In this document: positions 1 through 10,865 of the stretch, piece after piece | How the letters are laid out: each line of letters begins with the position of its first letter | Numbering within the stretch: position 1 is the first letter of the stretch | Assembly: GCA_951804985.1 (NCBI GenBank) | Contig: OX638135.1 | Location: 70,590,803 to 70,654,802 of the forward strand | Length of the DNA: 64,000 nt | Direction: 5' to 3' | Source of the DNA: Dryomyza anilis | Taxonomy: Eukaryota > Arthropoda > Insecta > Diptera > Dryomyzidae | Program-made: the position numbers and the translations under genes | The notes under the pieces: model-generated | What the model was told of the DNA's origin: nothing | The model's database searches: none | What the model saw: the letters and a program-made list of their open reading frames with translations, nothing else

Positions 1-712
1 AAAAATATTTTTTATAAAAATTCGATAAAAGAATAAATTTTGTAAAAAAAATTCTTAAACTTTATTTAAAAAATCAATTAAATGATTTTGGGTCGCTCTG
101 GGTTAAGCTTTAAAAAATATTTTTGATAAAAAACGGGTCGGGTAATTTTTTATAATAATTTTTCAATCAAAAAATATTAAATATCAATAAAATTGATTTT
201 TTGGGTCGGAAAGGGTTTAAAAAGCTTAAATCTGGGTTTAAACGGGTTAAATATTGCTCAATAGGCAATTTCCAAAAAATATGGGATAATTTTTTTGTTT
301 CCCACGGGTAATTTATAAATTCCACGAAAACGCTATTTTAGTGCACAGCATGGCAACCCTGTATACACTTGACAGCAGCGCTCTTTCTGTGAGTGTATTA
401 GTGTTTATGTCTATTTGTTTTATGAGCAAATAAAACAAATAAAACCAAACGAGTGCAGCAGCCAGTTGCTTGCTGAAAACAAATAAAACATGAAATTTGG
501 CAAACTTGTAAAGAAAATTATATGTAATATGTTACAAATTTGTAATAATTACAATTAGTAAAAACTGTGATTTTTAGTTTTGATTAAAAATTATTCGGCG
601 CACGATTATTTTAATTAAACGATCGTTTCCTAATTCGAGTAATTCGAGTAAGGATATAACCCTGTCTGAGTGCTGTGGCTCTATTTTTTATCCCACATTA
701 AAAAAAAACCCC
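1..712. repeat. AT-rich sequence with scattered GGGTCGGG motifs
   Basis: No gene seen. The stretch is very AT-rich and is punctuated by the motif GGGTCGGGTAATT and variants (near 65-100, 128-150, 200-250). The same motif reappears after the DINE-1-like element (about 1590 and 1640), so that element appears inserted into a larger repeat of unknown family that covers both sides. Confidence 0.4.
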
Positions 713-1484
713 GTTGGGAAGGTTAGATCACATGGGAAATTTTAAAGTAGGTGTAATTATGATAGTTAGAATTATCAAAATTATAGTCGGTCTAAGCCGA
801 CTATAAATACCCTACACATATGTGTGGTTACCATTCAAAGTGATATATAGGTCACCATGGTATACGAATCCTGAAAATAACTACAAACTTTCCATCCCTG
901 AAGATTTTTCTTTCATTTGATACCCATATTTACAAATGGGTAGGTATACCGAATTTCGATTTTTTTTTTTGTGAACCACAAGTCTTTTCGCCGGAAAACA
1001 TTATTATCATGTATTTGAGCATGATATCAATATATATTTGACCAAAAAAGTTTTCCTAAGCACGTATAGATAAAAATTGATCTTTATATGTACATTTTAT
1101 ATGAGGTATTTGAACATAAGTGGTCGGATCATAGGTCACAATGGACCGATCTCGCCAATTTTTTCGCACATACAGCGTAGGTATATTAGTAATCTAAGTT
1201 ATAAGTTTCATTTATCTAGCTTTTCAATTTTAAAAGTAGTAGGGATTTCAACAGACAGACAGACGGACAGACAGACGGACAGACAGACGGACAGACAGAC
1301 GGACAGACGGACATCGCTAAATCGACTCAGGAGGTCATGCTGATCAAGAATATATATACTTTTCCATACCGGAGATGCTTCCTTCTGGGTGTTACAAACG
1401 GCGTACCAAACTGAATATACCCTTTCACTCTTAGTGTAAGGTATAAAACTGAATATACCCTTTCACTCTTAGTGTAAGGTATAA
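713..1484 (-). mobile_element. DINE-1/INE-1-like element, copy A
   Basis: Non-autonomous, non-coding element of the Helentron-associated DINE-1 type, seen six times in this window. Read on the minus strand it begins TATACC(C/T)...ACTAAGAGTGAAAGGGTATA (a short inverted repeat), passes a conserved core with TATATATTCTTGATCAGCATGAC-like sequence, a GTCCGTCTGTC minisatellite, and ends in a stem-loop (ATAGTCGG/CCGACTAT) about 90 bp before the terminal GTTGGGAAGG. Copy A is 772 bp and has its 5'-end 38 bp duplicated in tandem (1408-1484). The resemblance to Drosophila DINE-1 in the core and in the 3' hairpin is recalled family knowledge, not a search. Confidence 0.75.
1250..1312. repeat. (GACAGACG)n minisatellite inside DINE-1-like copy A
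   Basis: Alternating CAGACAGACGGA units between the DINE core and its 5' region. An apparent 88-codon ORF over it is a by-product of the repeat. Confidence 0.85.
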
Positions 1485-2156
1485 AAAAAAACTCTTTTTG
1501 TTTGAGTTCGGGTCGCAAAAAACAACAATTTTTGCAAAAAAAAAACTTTGCCAAATTAACTAAATTTAATCACTTTTTGTTTTTGTGTGGGTCGGGTAAT
1601 TACAATATAATTCAAAATTAGCCAAATTTTAATTGTTTTATGGGTCGGGTAAATCCGCCGCCAAAACTTTTCGCAGTCCTTTTTATTAAAGGCTCGAAGT
1701 GACCAAATGTTCGGGTGGTGAACGGGTTGGCAATTTGGCGGATTTGAATATCAAAGATTTACCTTATTGTTTGAGTGGTGATTTGACTTTTGAAGTGATT
1801 GAGTGGGTGTTGTGTTTGTTGAAATTTCTGTCTTCTGTGGATTTTCCTTCCAGTTGTTGTTGTGAGTTTGTGTTGATTGTTGAGTGTATTTTTGTTAATT
1901 GTTTGTTTTATTGTAGCGGGGACCGATTGTCGCTTGACGGGTTTTTATGTTAATATGTATGTCGCGGTGACGGGTGTGTTATTTGTGTTTAAGACTTTAA
2001 ACTTTAAATTTCGCGGAGACGGGTGGGTTTCGTGCGGTAAGTTTTATGCAAACGTAACGAGTGACGATCTTGTACTTAAAACGTCAAAAACTCATTGCAG
2101 CGAGTATCGCTGCAACGAGTAAGTCCGGCGGGTGTTTTCGCACACATTGTGTTGGA
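1485..2156. other. Unassigned sequence between DINE-1-like copy A and LINE copy 1
   Basis: The first ~190 bp continue the GGGTCGGG-bearing repeat. From about 1690 the base composition shifts to GT-rich and an 84-codon ORF opens (1699-1953), followed by another overlapping frame. I recognise no domain, and no second copy is in this window. It could be the 5' region of an unrelated element truncated by the LINE that starts at 2157. Confidence 0.3.
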
Positions 2157-4272
2157 CTGTATGGCTCTACGAAAAAGCAAATTGGGATGCGTTAAATGAT
2201 TTTTTCCGCAACTTTAATTGGAAATTGTGTTTCGCAGATAGATCCATAAATGCCGCGGCCTTAATGGTACAAAATATTATTTTATTGGGTATGCGGTTTT
2301 TCATACCTTCTAAAAAGATTAGCATTAAACCCAAGGACCACTCTTGGTTTAATGAGACTTGCAGGATTGCAGTCAGGACGAAAGAGGAAGCCTTTCAGAA
2401 TTGGCGTTCTAATAAGAATGCTGATACTGAAAGACTTCGCATACAGGCTAGGAATCGCTGTAATGCCGTGATCGTTTCTACACGTTTCTACACGAACAAA
2501 ACGCGCGCATAAAGGTCCTACTCTACCACAGAGGTAGTAAAAATTTCTGGTCATTTGTTAAAAGGGTGAAGAATCAAACGACATCGTCTACTCCCACCCT
2601 TGTTATGAATGGCCAGACCTTCACTGACCCGGTTGATAAAGCTAATCTCTTGGCAGAATTATTTGCAAATAATTCAACGCTCCCAGTTAGCAATCAACCA
2701 CTGCCCGTAGTTGAATATGTTTCTTCTGCAATGCCGGAGATACATTTTCGAACTCGTGCATTTAAAAAGGTTTTAGCAAATCTCAATATTAACAAAGCCT
2801 CCGGGCCAGATGGCATATCTGCCCATGTGTTGAAGAAGTGTGCGTCAACGCTGGCTTGTCCATTGCGTAACCTTTTCAACATCTCCTACACGACAGGAGT
2901 TTTTCCATCATGTTGGAAGGTTGCCAATGTTCAGCCAGTTCCGAAAAAGAGCGAAACTACGAACCCTTCTAATTACCGACCCATTGCAATATGCTCTGCG
3001 CTATCCAAGGTAATGGAAAGCGTAATAAACTTCCACCTTGTGAACTATCTGGAGCGAAACGAATTACTTAGTGACCGGCAATATGGTTTCCGTAGGACCA
3101 GATCCACCGGTGACTTGATGGCGGTCCTCTCCGAAAAGTGGAATAATTGTATTCACCTTTTCGGGGAGAGTAAGGTGGTTGCTCTTGATATTTCCAAAAC
3201 TTATTGCATATGGTGTCGGTAATTCTTTTACTCGATGGATATCGAGTTTTCTCCAGGGTCGTTCAATACGAGTTGCGATGGATGGTGTTTTCTCAGAACA
3301 ACATTTCATCAATTCTGGAGTTCCGCAAGGTTCCGTCCTATCCCCGTCCCTATTTCTGGTATTTTTCAATGACCTTCTGTCATTGACTCAGAACCCAATT
3401 CATTCCTTTGCAGATGACAGTAACATTTGTCATTCATATTCGTTCAACAAACGCCCCAACTCTTTGGAGATTGAGAGTAAAAGACGCGCTATGAATGACA
3501 CACTCAATAGTGACCTTAAATCAATCTCCGAGTGGGGTCTTGCTAATAGAGTTGATTTTAATGCAAGCAAGACCCAATGTTGTCTTTTATCTCTTAAAAG
3601 AATGGATTCACCCCTCCCTCCCCTCAAAATGGACTCTGTCGATATTGCGCAGTCAGCTGCTCATGACGTTCTGGGCATATCAACTCAATATGACCTCCGT
3701 TGGAATGATCACATATTTGATGTGTTGAAAGAAGCGGCCAAGTGCCTGGGTTTTCTGAAACGGTGTAAGACATACTTCACTCCCGCTGACTTGCGCATTG
3801 TCTACACAACCTATATTCGGCCTAAGATGGAATACAATTCGCACATATGGGCAGGGGCTTCAAAATCTTCTTTGGAGTTCCTGGATCGAATCCAACAACG
3901 TGCAATATATTTAATAGGGGATGAAAATATTTCATCCTCTATTGGTTCTCTTGAGCACCGAAGGACCGTTGGGTGTGTAAGCCTGTTTTATAGGTATTAC
4001 AATGGTAAGTGTTCGAGGGAAATACATGGCCTGATTCCACCAGGTCGTGTATTCTCTCGTTCTACTCGGGCATCGAACCAAGCCCACCCCTTCGTAGTTC
4101 ACTCGGTTCTCAACAGAACAACGCATTACAGAGATAATTCGTTCTTCAGCCGCACGATACGTTTGTGGAACAATCTCCCTGCGTCTGTTTTTCCCGACAT
4201 TTTTAATATTGGGAAATTTAAAACAAATATCCACCGACACTACTCCATCTTTCCTCCTCCCCTTAACCTATA
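2157..4272 (+). pseudogene. LINE ORF2-type endonuclease/reverse transcriptase, broken
   Basis: Encodes the linker after the endonuclease, then the reverse transcriptase that copies LINE RNA into the nick made at the target. RT blocks in order: NKASGPDG (about 2796), NYRPIAI (about 2974), QYGFRRTRSTGD (about 3078), GVPQGSVLSPSL (about 3318) and FADDS (about 3406), followed by the usual C-terminal region ending PPPLNL at 4270. It is dead: a frame break and TAA lie near 2480-2515, and about 13 codons are missing at 3200, just after the motif-A aspartate (VVALDIS retained, AFD lost). The catalytic ADD motif survives. Sequence style fits the Jockey/CR1 group; I cannot fix the clade. Confidence 0.9.
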
Positions 4273-4364
4273 ATCCTTTCTTACGATCAACACTGTGCAT
4301 TGCATGAATGGGGGCATCCCCATGGGGGCATCCCCTGAGCGTTGGTTAATTTGTAAAAAAAAAA
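2157..4364 (+). mobile_element. Non-LTR retrotransposon (LINE), copy 1, 5'-truncated
   Basis: This is a 5'-truncated copy: homology to the fuller copy at 49863-53048 starts abruptly at 2157. It has the same 3' end as the other copies: a short GC-rich 3' UTR with GGGGGCATCCCC (tandemly repeated here), then TTGGTTAATTTGT and a run of 10 A. No target duplication could be found because the 5' break lies in unknown sequence. Confidence 0.9.
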
Positions 4365-4611
4365 TATACGAATCGCACAATGTGAGCGAAATTGATGTAA
4401 TAAACGCGTTCGTAATTGTAATTAATTGCGTTCATTAAGGTATTCATATTCATTTTTTGACGCAAAGCAGCGCAGCATCCATTTCAGCCGAGCATAAGTC
4501 TCTGAACAGAATAATTGCAGCCAACCCACAACGTCAAAATGGCGATGAGAGATCGAACGAAATGAATGCGGCTGACGAATAACGATTTGTTGTCCCACAC
4601 TTCTCCATTTT
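4365..4611. other. Unassigned 247 bp between LINE copy 1 and DINE-1-like copy B
   Basis: No ORF, repeat or RNA gene recognised. Contains the short palindrome-rich stretch TTAATTGCGTTCATTAAGG and nothing else of note. Confidence 0.4.
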
Positions 4612-5245
4612 TATACCCTACACTAAGAGTATATCCGATATGGAAAAGTATATATATTCTTGATCAGCATGACCTCCTGAGTCGCTTTAGCGATGTCCGT
4701 CTGTCCTTCTGTCTGTCTGTCCGTCTGTCTGTTGAAATCCCTACTACTTAAAAAATTGAAGAGTTAGATCAATGAAACTTCTATTTTGGATTACTTATAT
4801 ACCTACGCTGTATATTCAAACCACTTATATTCAAATACCCCATATCAAATTTACATCTATAGATCAATTTTACTTTATACGGGCATAAGTGAACTTTGTT
4901 GGTGAAATATATTGACTTGATGAAAATGATGTTTTCCCGCGAAACGACTTCCGGTTCCCAAAAAAAAAAAAAAAAAAATCGGTACACATACCCATTTGAA
5001 AATATGGGTATCAAATGAATGGAAATTCTTCAACGATCGCAAGTTTTTAGTTATTTTCAAGATTCGTATTACACGGTGATCTATGTAACACTTTGAATGG
5101 TAACCGCATCCATTATCACATATGTGTAGGGTATTTATGGTCGGCATAGACCGACTATAATTTTCATAATTCTTACTATTTTCATCACACCAACTATCAC
5201 AATATCCCTACTTTAAAAAATCCCATGTGATTTAACCTTCCCAAC
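4612..5245 (+). mobile_element. DINE-1-like element, copy B
   Basis: 634 bp, the shortest copy. It starts TATACCCTACACTAAGAG, lacks about 55 bp right after this (the GTGAAAGGG...AAGCATCTCC portion), has a short GTCCGTCTGTC block (4693-4732), and ends with the hairpin near 5133-5160 and CTTCCCAAC at 5245. A poly-T/A run at 4960-4978 sits where other copies have a shorter run. Confidence 0.75.
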
Positions 5246-6240
5246 TGGTTTATCATATTTTTATAATGCGGTGACCTAAGGTCATACAAAATTCAATCAA
5301 TTTTCGTCGAATTCTATTTTAAAACAAAAATTCAACATACCTTTCTAAATTAAAGCAAACAAATGTCAAAATTAATTAAGAAAAAGTAATAGATTAGATA
5401 AACTCCCTTTGAAATTTTGGAAAAATGTTGCAACACTGAAGTTCGCTCAGAGCGGTTGTCTTTGAACATTGCGAATAAAATTTGGTCTATCGCAGCGGCG
5501 AACTCCCGATGACAAATTTTGTTTTTGTTTTGCTTATTTGTTGACGTCGCCGTATACATTCTGTTCAGACAGTAAAGGCGATACTGAAAAATAAAAAAAC
5601 ACTCCACCAAAAGGAGCATAGAAAATACAACACAAAATAGGTATTTGAGTATTTGTGTATGATCGTATGTGTGACGTGCAACCATTTTGACCATTCTAAA
5701 AATAGATAGTTTTAGTTACTGACGCGTCATGCCGCATGACGGTCAGAGATTATTTTGACTGCTCGTCGCGACGCGTCGATAGTCGATGATGGCAATACAG
5801 TTCTTAGTTTTTTATTCGTATGTCATTTCGTACTTAAATTGTACTCAAATTGTTTCCTTTGTTGTTTACAACTCCAAAGAAACGTGCGCCCCAGGTACTT
5901 AACATCGCTCAACAACAAACAGCAATATGCAGCAACAGCAAGAGTAGATATAAAATAAAATGTAAGTAGTTAACAAAAAAAAAATAATAAAATAAAAAAA
6001 GTAATATAATAAAATAGAATAAAAAATATACAAGAAAACAGAAAATAGTTTATTTTTTTTTTTAAATAGTTTAAAGTTCATAAATATCATGAATTTTTTC
6101 ATAAATATTATGAAAGCGTTCATCAATATTATGAACTTATTCATTACGGTTTTATGAACCATTCATACATTGAATGAATTTGGTCATTGGTTGCGTAATA
6201 ATGAAATATTCATAAAATTGATGAGCAAATACATTTTTTT
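5246..6240. other. Non-coding, AT-rich region
   Basis: No convincing gene. Short ORFs on both strands (for example 5350-5694 minus, 5755-5958 plus) have no recognisable domain. A GC-richer patch at 5715-5785 carries several GACGCGTC-like palindromes. Confidence 0.4.
6078..6178. repeat. Cluster of TTCATAAATATTATGAA palindromes
   Basis: Three near-identical dyads in a row (TTCATAAATATCATGAA-like, CATAAATATTATGAA, TTCATCAATATTATGAA), followed by half-sites TTTTATGAACC and ATTGAATGAA. Spacing is about 20 bp. Function unknown. Confidence 0.55.
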
Positions 6241-6650
6241 CAGAATTTAATAAAGGGTCCTTTCTAAGGACTTTAATTTTGAAGTACAAAGATAATGACC
6301 ACATGTTCATGTTTAGAAGTTACAACATAATTTCTCTAAAAGCTCGTTCTATTAGCTTTAAAACGAGCCATCAAGTTTCTGGAATATCTACTTTAAGAGA
6401 TATTGAAATATGAATAACCATACAAAGGAGATTTTTTGTAACTTTGAAGCACTGTATCTCTGGAAGTAGTTGGTCTCGATACTCTTTATCAGTTGCCCAA
6501 ATTTCATTGAAATCGAGAAGGTGAGTTCCAACCGCTGGTCGATTTGGTGTGGAATGGTCCATATACAATACGCCTTTGGAATTCGCTCCCATATTCTTAT
6601 CAAAGTATTGGCAGCGCAACACTTTTCAAAAAAAAAAAACTGTTTCAATT
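6241..6650 (+). repeat. Single arm related to the inverted-repeat element at 22371-23936
   Basis: Shares blocks with 23140-23350 in the same orientation: GTCCTTTCTAAGGAC-like start, TTTGAAGT.CAA.GATAAT.ACCACATGT, TATTAGCTTTAAAA, and GATATTGAAATATGAA. Only one arm is present, so this is a fragment or a diverged relative. The ORFs crossing it have no recognisable product. Confidence 0.45.
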
Positions 6651-8591
6651 TTATTTCAATGTAATGTAGTTCTTGTGTTTAAGTAAATATTGTAAACTAC
6701 ACCCCTGCAGGTAACGCGGTATATTAATTATCCATTGCAAACTGTGGCAGTATCTAAACGTTTCATGTTTGTATGTATTTAATTAGTTAATTAAATGTAA
6801 AAAATATATGTATCCATCTTTGTATAATTACTTAATAATGACTAGTACATTTGTTATAAGATATTATCTTTTTGTACTAGGATATCGTAAAATAAAAAAA
6901 AAAAAATAATAAATTTATATATTTGCAGATTTTCTCCTTATCATGACTTCCAAATTTCATTGGTGTATTCTTATCGGTTCATGCGTTATTAAAAAAAAAT
7001 GTGAAAGTAAATAGAAATTTATTTATAAAATCTTATTTGATTTTATTATTTTCAAATAATATTGAAAATTTTGACTTAATTTCATATTTTTATTTAAACC
7101 TATACGTATACATCTATAAAGTTAACAAAACTTTTAAGAAGAAAATCAGCATTAACATATATGTTTTTGAATTTTTTAAAAATATATAAAAATATTTGTA
7201 AAAAAATCTTTCTAAAATCTAGATCATGTGATAATGACCTTTAACCTTTGGATACAAAAATAAAATTATATGCCATATTAAAGGCCATATTTATTCCTCT
7301 CAAATCATACCTCAATTGACCTTGTACATATACTAGTTTTTAAGATAAACCATTTAAGTTATCCACCTTCTGTATTTTACCTGTTTTTAAAACGTTTTTA
7401 TTAGGTTGCTTTCTTGTCTGTCTGTTCGGCACAAAATTTGCAATTGATTTTAAACTACTTTCGCGATGAGCTACAGACGTGAGATTTTAAATATTTCTTC
7501 GAACTGGACAATGCAATATTATCGTTTTCTTGCCATCCGGTTCCCATGATCGCCATGGTTCCATATTAAAGACACTTTGAAACATGAATATTTTTGATTT
7601 TAATAATATTTGTCCCTTCGAATTCTGTCAGACGAAAATCTAACTGACACAAAAAATAATAAATATGAAATAAAAAATATTTTTTAATATGAAACGTTTT
7701 TATGGTGAATTTTTAGTATGGTTGTGTATTGCTTCTTTAAAATTCACTTTAAAAACGTTTTATATTAAAAAATATTTTTTTAATTCAAATTTATTATTTT
7801 CACATTTTAATCCACCATATTTCGTGAACTATGTATATTTCTTAGTTTAATATGAGAAAAAACTAATACAAAATTTTATTAATTTCAAACAGGATGATGT
7901 TTAAATTTCTTATTTTTTTCGTTGATTTAAAATTCACATTGTCCAGGTGAATGTAAAATACCACCAAAGAAAGAAATGATAAAGAATATGCTTATACTGA
8001 TTCGAAATCTGGGCTAGTAATCAAACGTATTGGCTTTCCAATCCATTGTGTTAACTGCAATAACGTCGAAAGTCACACTGCCAGCAGTGGCGGATCCACA
8101 GGGGGACGATCGCGCACCCTAAGACGCCATGATTTTGTCAAAAATTTATATATTTTAAGAAATATTATTCCAAAAGTAGTAAATTTTATACTTCTCTGAG
8201 TACGTTTACTTTCAAAATATATCAAGAACACAGTTGAAAAGTATCTGTAATTCAATATTTAAAATTTGTCATCGGTCTTTTACTAGATATGACAACACAT
8301 ATAGTTCAAAGTGCTTGAATTCAAAAATGGCACAAATAGAAACGATGAAGGATCAGCAACATCGAATAATAAACTTTAGAAATAACGCATTATTTTGCTT
8401 CACATTCGTTTGTTGAAGGTTAATGTGTGCAAATAAGTTCGGGCAATCCACTACTATTTTTGAGTTACTTGAAACTTAGCACTCATCGGATAATTTCATT
8501 GAAATTCAACATTTTGCACGTAAACCATAAGTTAATTTTGGAAAAATTGGGTCCAAAAGTTATAAAACTGATTTTGGTGGTCAACACCTAT
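6651..8591. other. Non-coding AT-rich region with one hairpin
   Basis: About 1.9 kb with no supported gene. It holds the hairpin at 7651-7801 and a short GC-richer patch (8080-8130, GTGGCGGATCCACAGGGGG) that resembles text at 13130-13165; both may be transposon remnants. Confidence 0.4.
7651..7801. repeat. Short inverted repeat (MITE-like hairpin)
   Basis: Arms of about 62 bp (7651-7715 and 7737-7801), roughly 90% complementary by eye, each containing AAAAATATTTTTTAATAT next to AAACGTTTTTA, around a 20-nt loop. Looks like a small MITE or palindromic remnant. No target duplication recognised. Confidence 0.6.
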
Positions 8592-9307
8592 TATACCCTA
8601 CACTAAGAGTGAAAGGGTATATTCAGTTTGGTACGCCGTTTGTAACACCCAGAAGGAAGCATCTCCGGTATGGAAAAGTATATATATTCTTGATCAGCAT
8701 GACCTCCTGAGTCGATTTAGCGATGTCCGTCTGTCCGTCTGTCTGTCCGTCTGTCTGTCTGTCTGTCCGTCTGTCTGTTGAAATCCCTACTACTTTTAAA
8801 ATTGAAGAGCTAGATAAATGAAACTTATAACTTAGATTACTAATATACTGTATGTGCGAAAAAATTGGCGAGATCGGTCCATTGTGACCTATGATCCGAC
8901 CACTTATGTTCAAATACCTCATATAAAATGTACGTATAAAGATCAATTTTTATGTATACGTGCTTAGGTAAACTTTTTTGGTCAAATATATATTGACATC
9001 ATGCTCAAATACATGATAATAAAGTTTTCCGGAGAAAAGACTTGTGGTTCACAAAAAAAATTGAAATTCGGTACACCTACCCATTTGTAAATATGGGTAT
9101 CAAATGAATGGAAATTCTTCAGCGATTGAATGTTTGTAGTTATTTTCAGGATTCGTATACTCTGGTGACCTATATATCACTTTGAATGGTAACCACACAT
9201 ATGTGTAGGGTATTTATATTCGGCATAGACCGACTATAATTTTGATAATCCTAACTATCATAATTACACCTACTTTAAAATTTCCCATGTGATCTAACCT
9301 TCCCAAC
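8592..9307 (+). mobile_element. DINE-1-like element, copy C
   Basis: 716 bp and close to full length: TATACCCTACACTAAGAGTG start, GTCCGTCTGTC minisatellite at 8726-8780, ACACATATGTGTAGGG palindrome near 9195, imperfect hairpin TTCGGCATAGACCGACTA near 9218, terminal CTTCCCAAC at 9307. It is the best reference copy in the window for defining both ends. Confidence 0.8.
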
Positions 9308-10019
9308 TTTATTTTTTTTTTATATTTTTTTTTTTACCATTATAGTTCTATATTAATAACACAACTCTGCACTCATTATGGTGCAGCAAAAATTGGATGC
9401 AATTGTAGAGCTAATTCCGAAAATGGCATCAATTTTGTCAAATTAGCTATATTTTTTGAGATATTGCGTGAAAAATTTATTTGCGAGGTATGTTATGTAT
9501 GAAAATTTTTATTAATAAATGAATGCACCAGTACTGAAAATATAGATTTACAATATTATTTTTGTCAATTATTTTTTTCTGACGTTTGAACTGCGTTAAT
9601 TAATTAAGCTTGTCTATAAATAACAAGATAATGTGAATTAGGGCCTAAAATTTACATTGTGCTGCAAGAGTAAAATAAAATGTCCCGTATTTGCACATTG
9701 GAGATGATGTTAAAATAAACATTTTAATTTACATAAACATTTAATTTTTTGGCACACATTTTTTGTAGTAAACTCTAGCAGCACAGTGTAATTTTTAGGC
9801 CCTATTACATTTTAAAATAAAAATACAATTTTGGTTATGTATATGTCAATCATCGAAGTAATGGGTATTCAAATATATTGAATATTTTACAACCAAACTG
9901 GAATACAAATATTTTTATAAAGAAAAATTATTACATTCTTTTCATGGTATTTTCCGTAAAGCATGTTATATCTATGCAATTTAAGAATGTTTACGTACTT
10001 CAAACCTAATAAAAAGCCA
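9308..10019. other. Non-coding sequence between DINE-1-like copies C and D
   Basis: No ORF of note. Carries the small MITE at 9641-9802. The sequence on both sides of it (for example 9765-9835) resembles 12165-12240 inside the inverted-repeat element at 10866, so this is probably decayed material of the same family. Confidence 0.4.
9641..9802. mobile_element. 162-bp MITE with TA target duplication
   Basis: Terminal inverted repeats of 25 bp with two mismatches: the left begins GGGCCTAAAATTTACATTG and the right ends TAATTTTTAGGCCC. Flanked by TA on both sides (9639-9640, 9803-9804). TA duplication suggests Tc1/mariner-type mobilisation, but the dinucleotide is weak evidence in AT-rich DNA. 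Confidence 0.6.
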
Positions 10020-10694
10020 GTTGGGAAGGTTAGATCACATGGGAAATTTTAAAGTAGGTGTAATTATGATAGTTAGGATTATCAAAATTATAGTCGGTCT
10101 AAGCCGACTATAAATACCCTACACATATGTTTGGTTACCATTCAAAGTGATATATAGGTCACCAGGGTATACGAATCCTAAAAATAACTACACACATTCA
10201 ATCGCTGAAGAATTTCCATTCATTTGATACCCATTTGTAAATATAATGGGTAGGTGTACCAAATTTCGATTTTTTGTGAACCACAAGTCTTTTCGCCGGA
10301 AAACTTGATTATCGTGTATTTGAGCATGATGTCAATATATATTTGACCAAAAAAGTTTACCTAAGCACGTATACATAAAAATTGATCTTTATATGTACAT
10401 TTTATACGAGGTATTTGAACATAAGTGGTCGGATCATACGTCACAATGGACCGATCTCGCACATACAGCGTAGGTATATTAGTAATCTAAGTTATAAATT
10501 TTAAAAGTAGTAGAGATTTCAACAGACATACAGACGGACAGACAGACGGACAGACGGACGGGTCGCTAAATCGACTCAGGAGGTCATGCTGATCAAGAAT
10601 ATATTTACTTTTCCATACCGGAGATGCTTCCTTCTGGGTGTTACAAACGGCGTACCAAACTGAATATACCCTTTCACTCTTAGTGTAGGGTATA
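10020..10694 (-). mobile_element. DINE-1-like element, copy D
   Basis: 675 bp on the minus strand, from terminal GTTGGGAAGG (10020) to TATACCCTACACTAAGAGTG (ends 10694). Hairpin TAGTCGGTCTAAGCCGACTA at 10091-10110 is perfect. The minisatellite is short (10527-10560). Confidence 0.8.
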
Positions 10695-10865
10695 AAAATT
10701 AAAGAGAAAATGTTCGAAAATAGTAAGCCTATGAGGTGTCACTCTAAATTTTTCAGTGTTAATGCATTATTTTTATAAAAGTATGATGAACTAAAAACAA
10801 ACGAAAAATAAAAAAAATAAGGAACTAAACCTTTCTGACCATCTTTCTTTGTATATTAAATTAGA

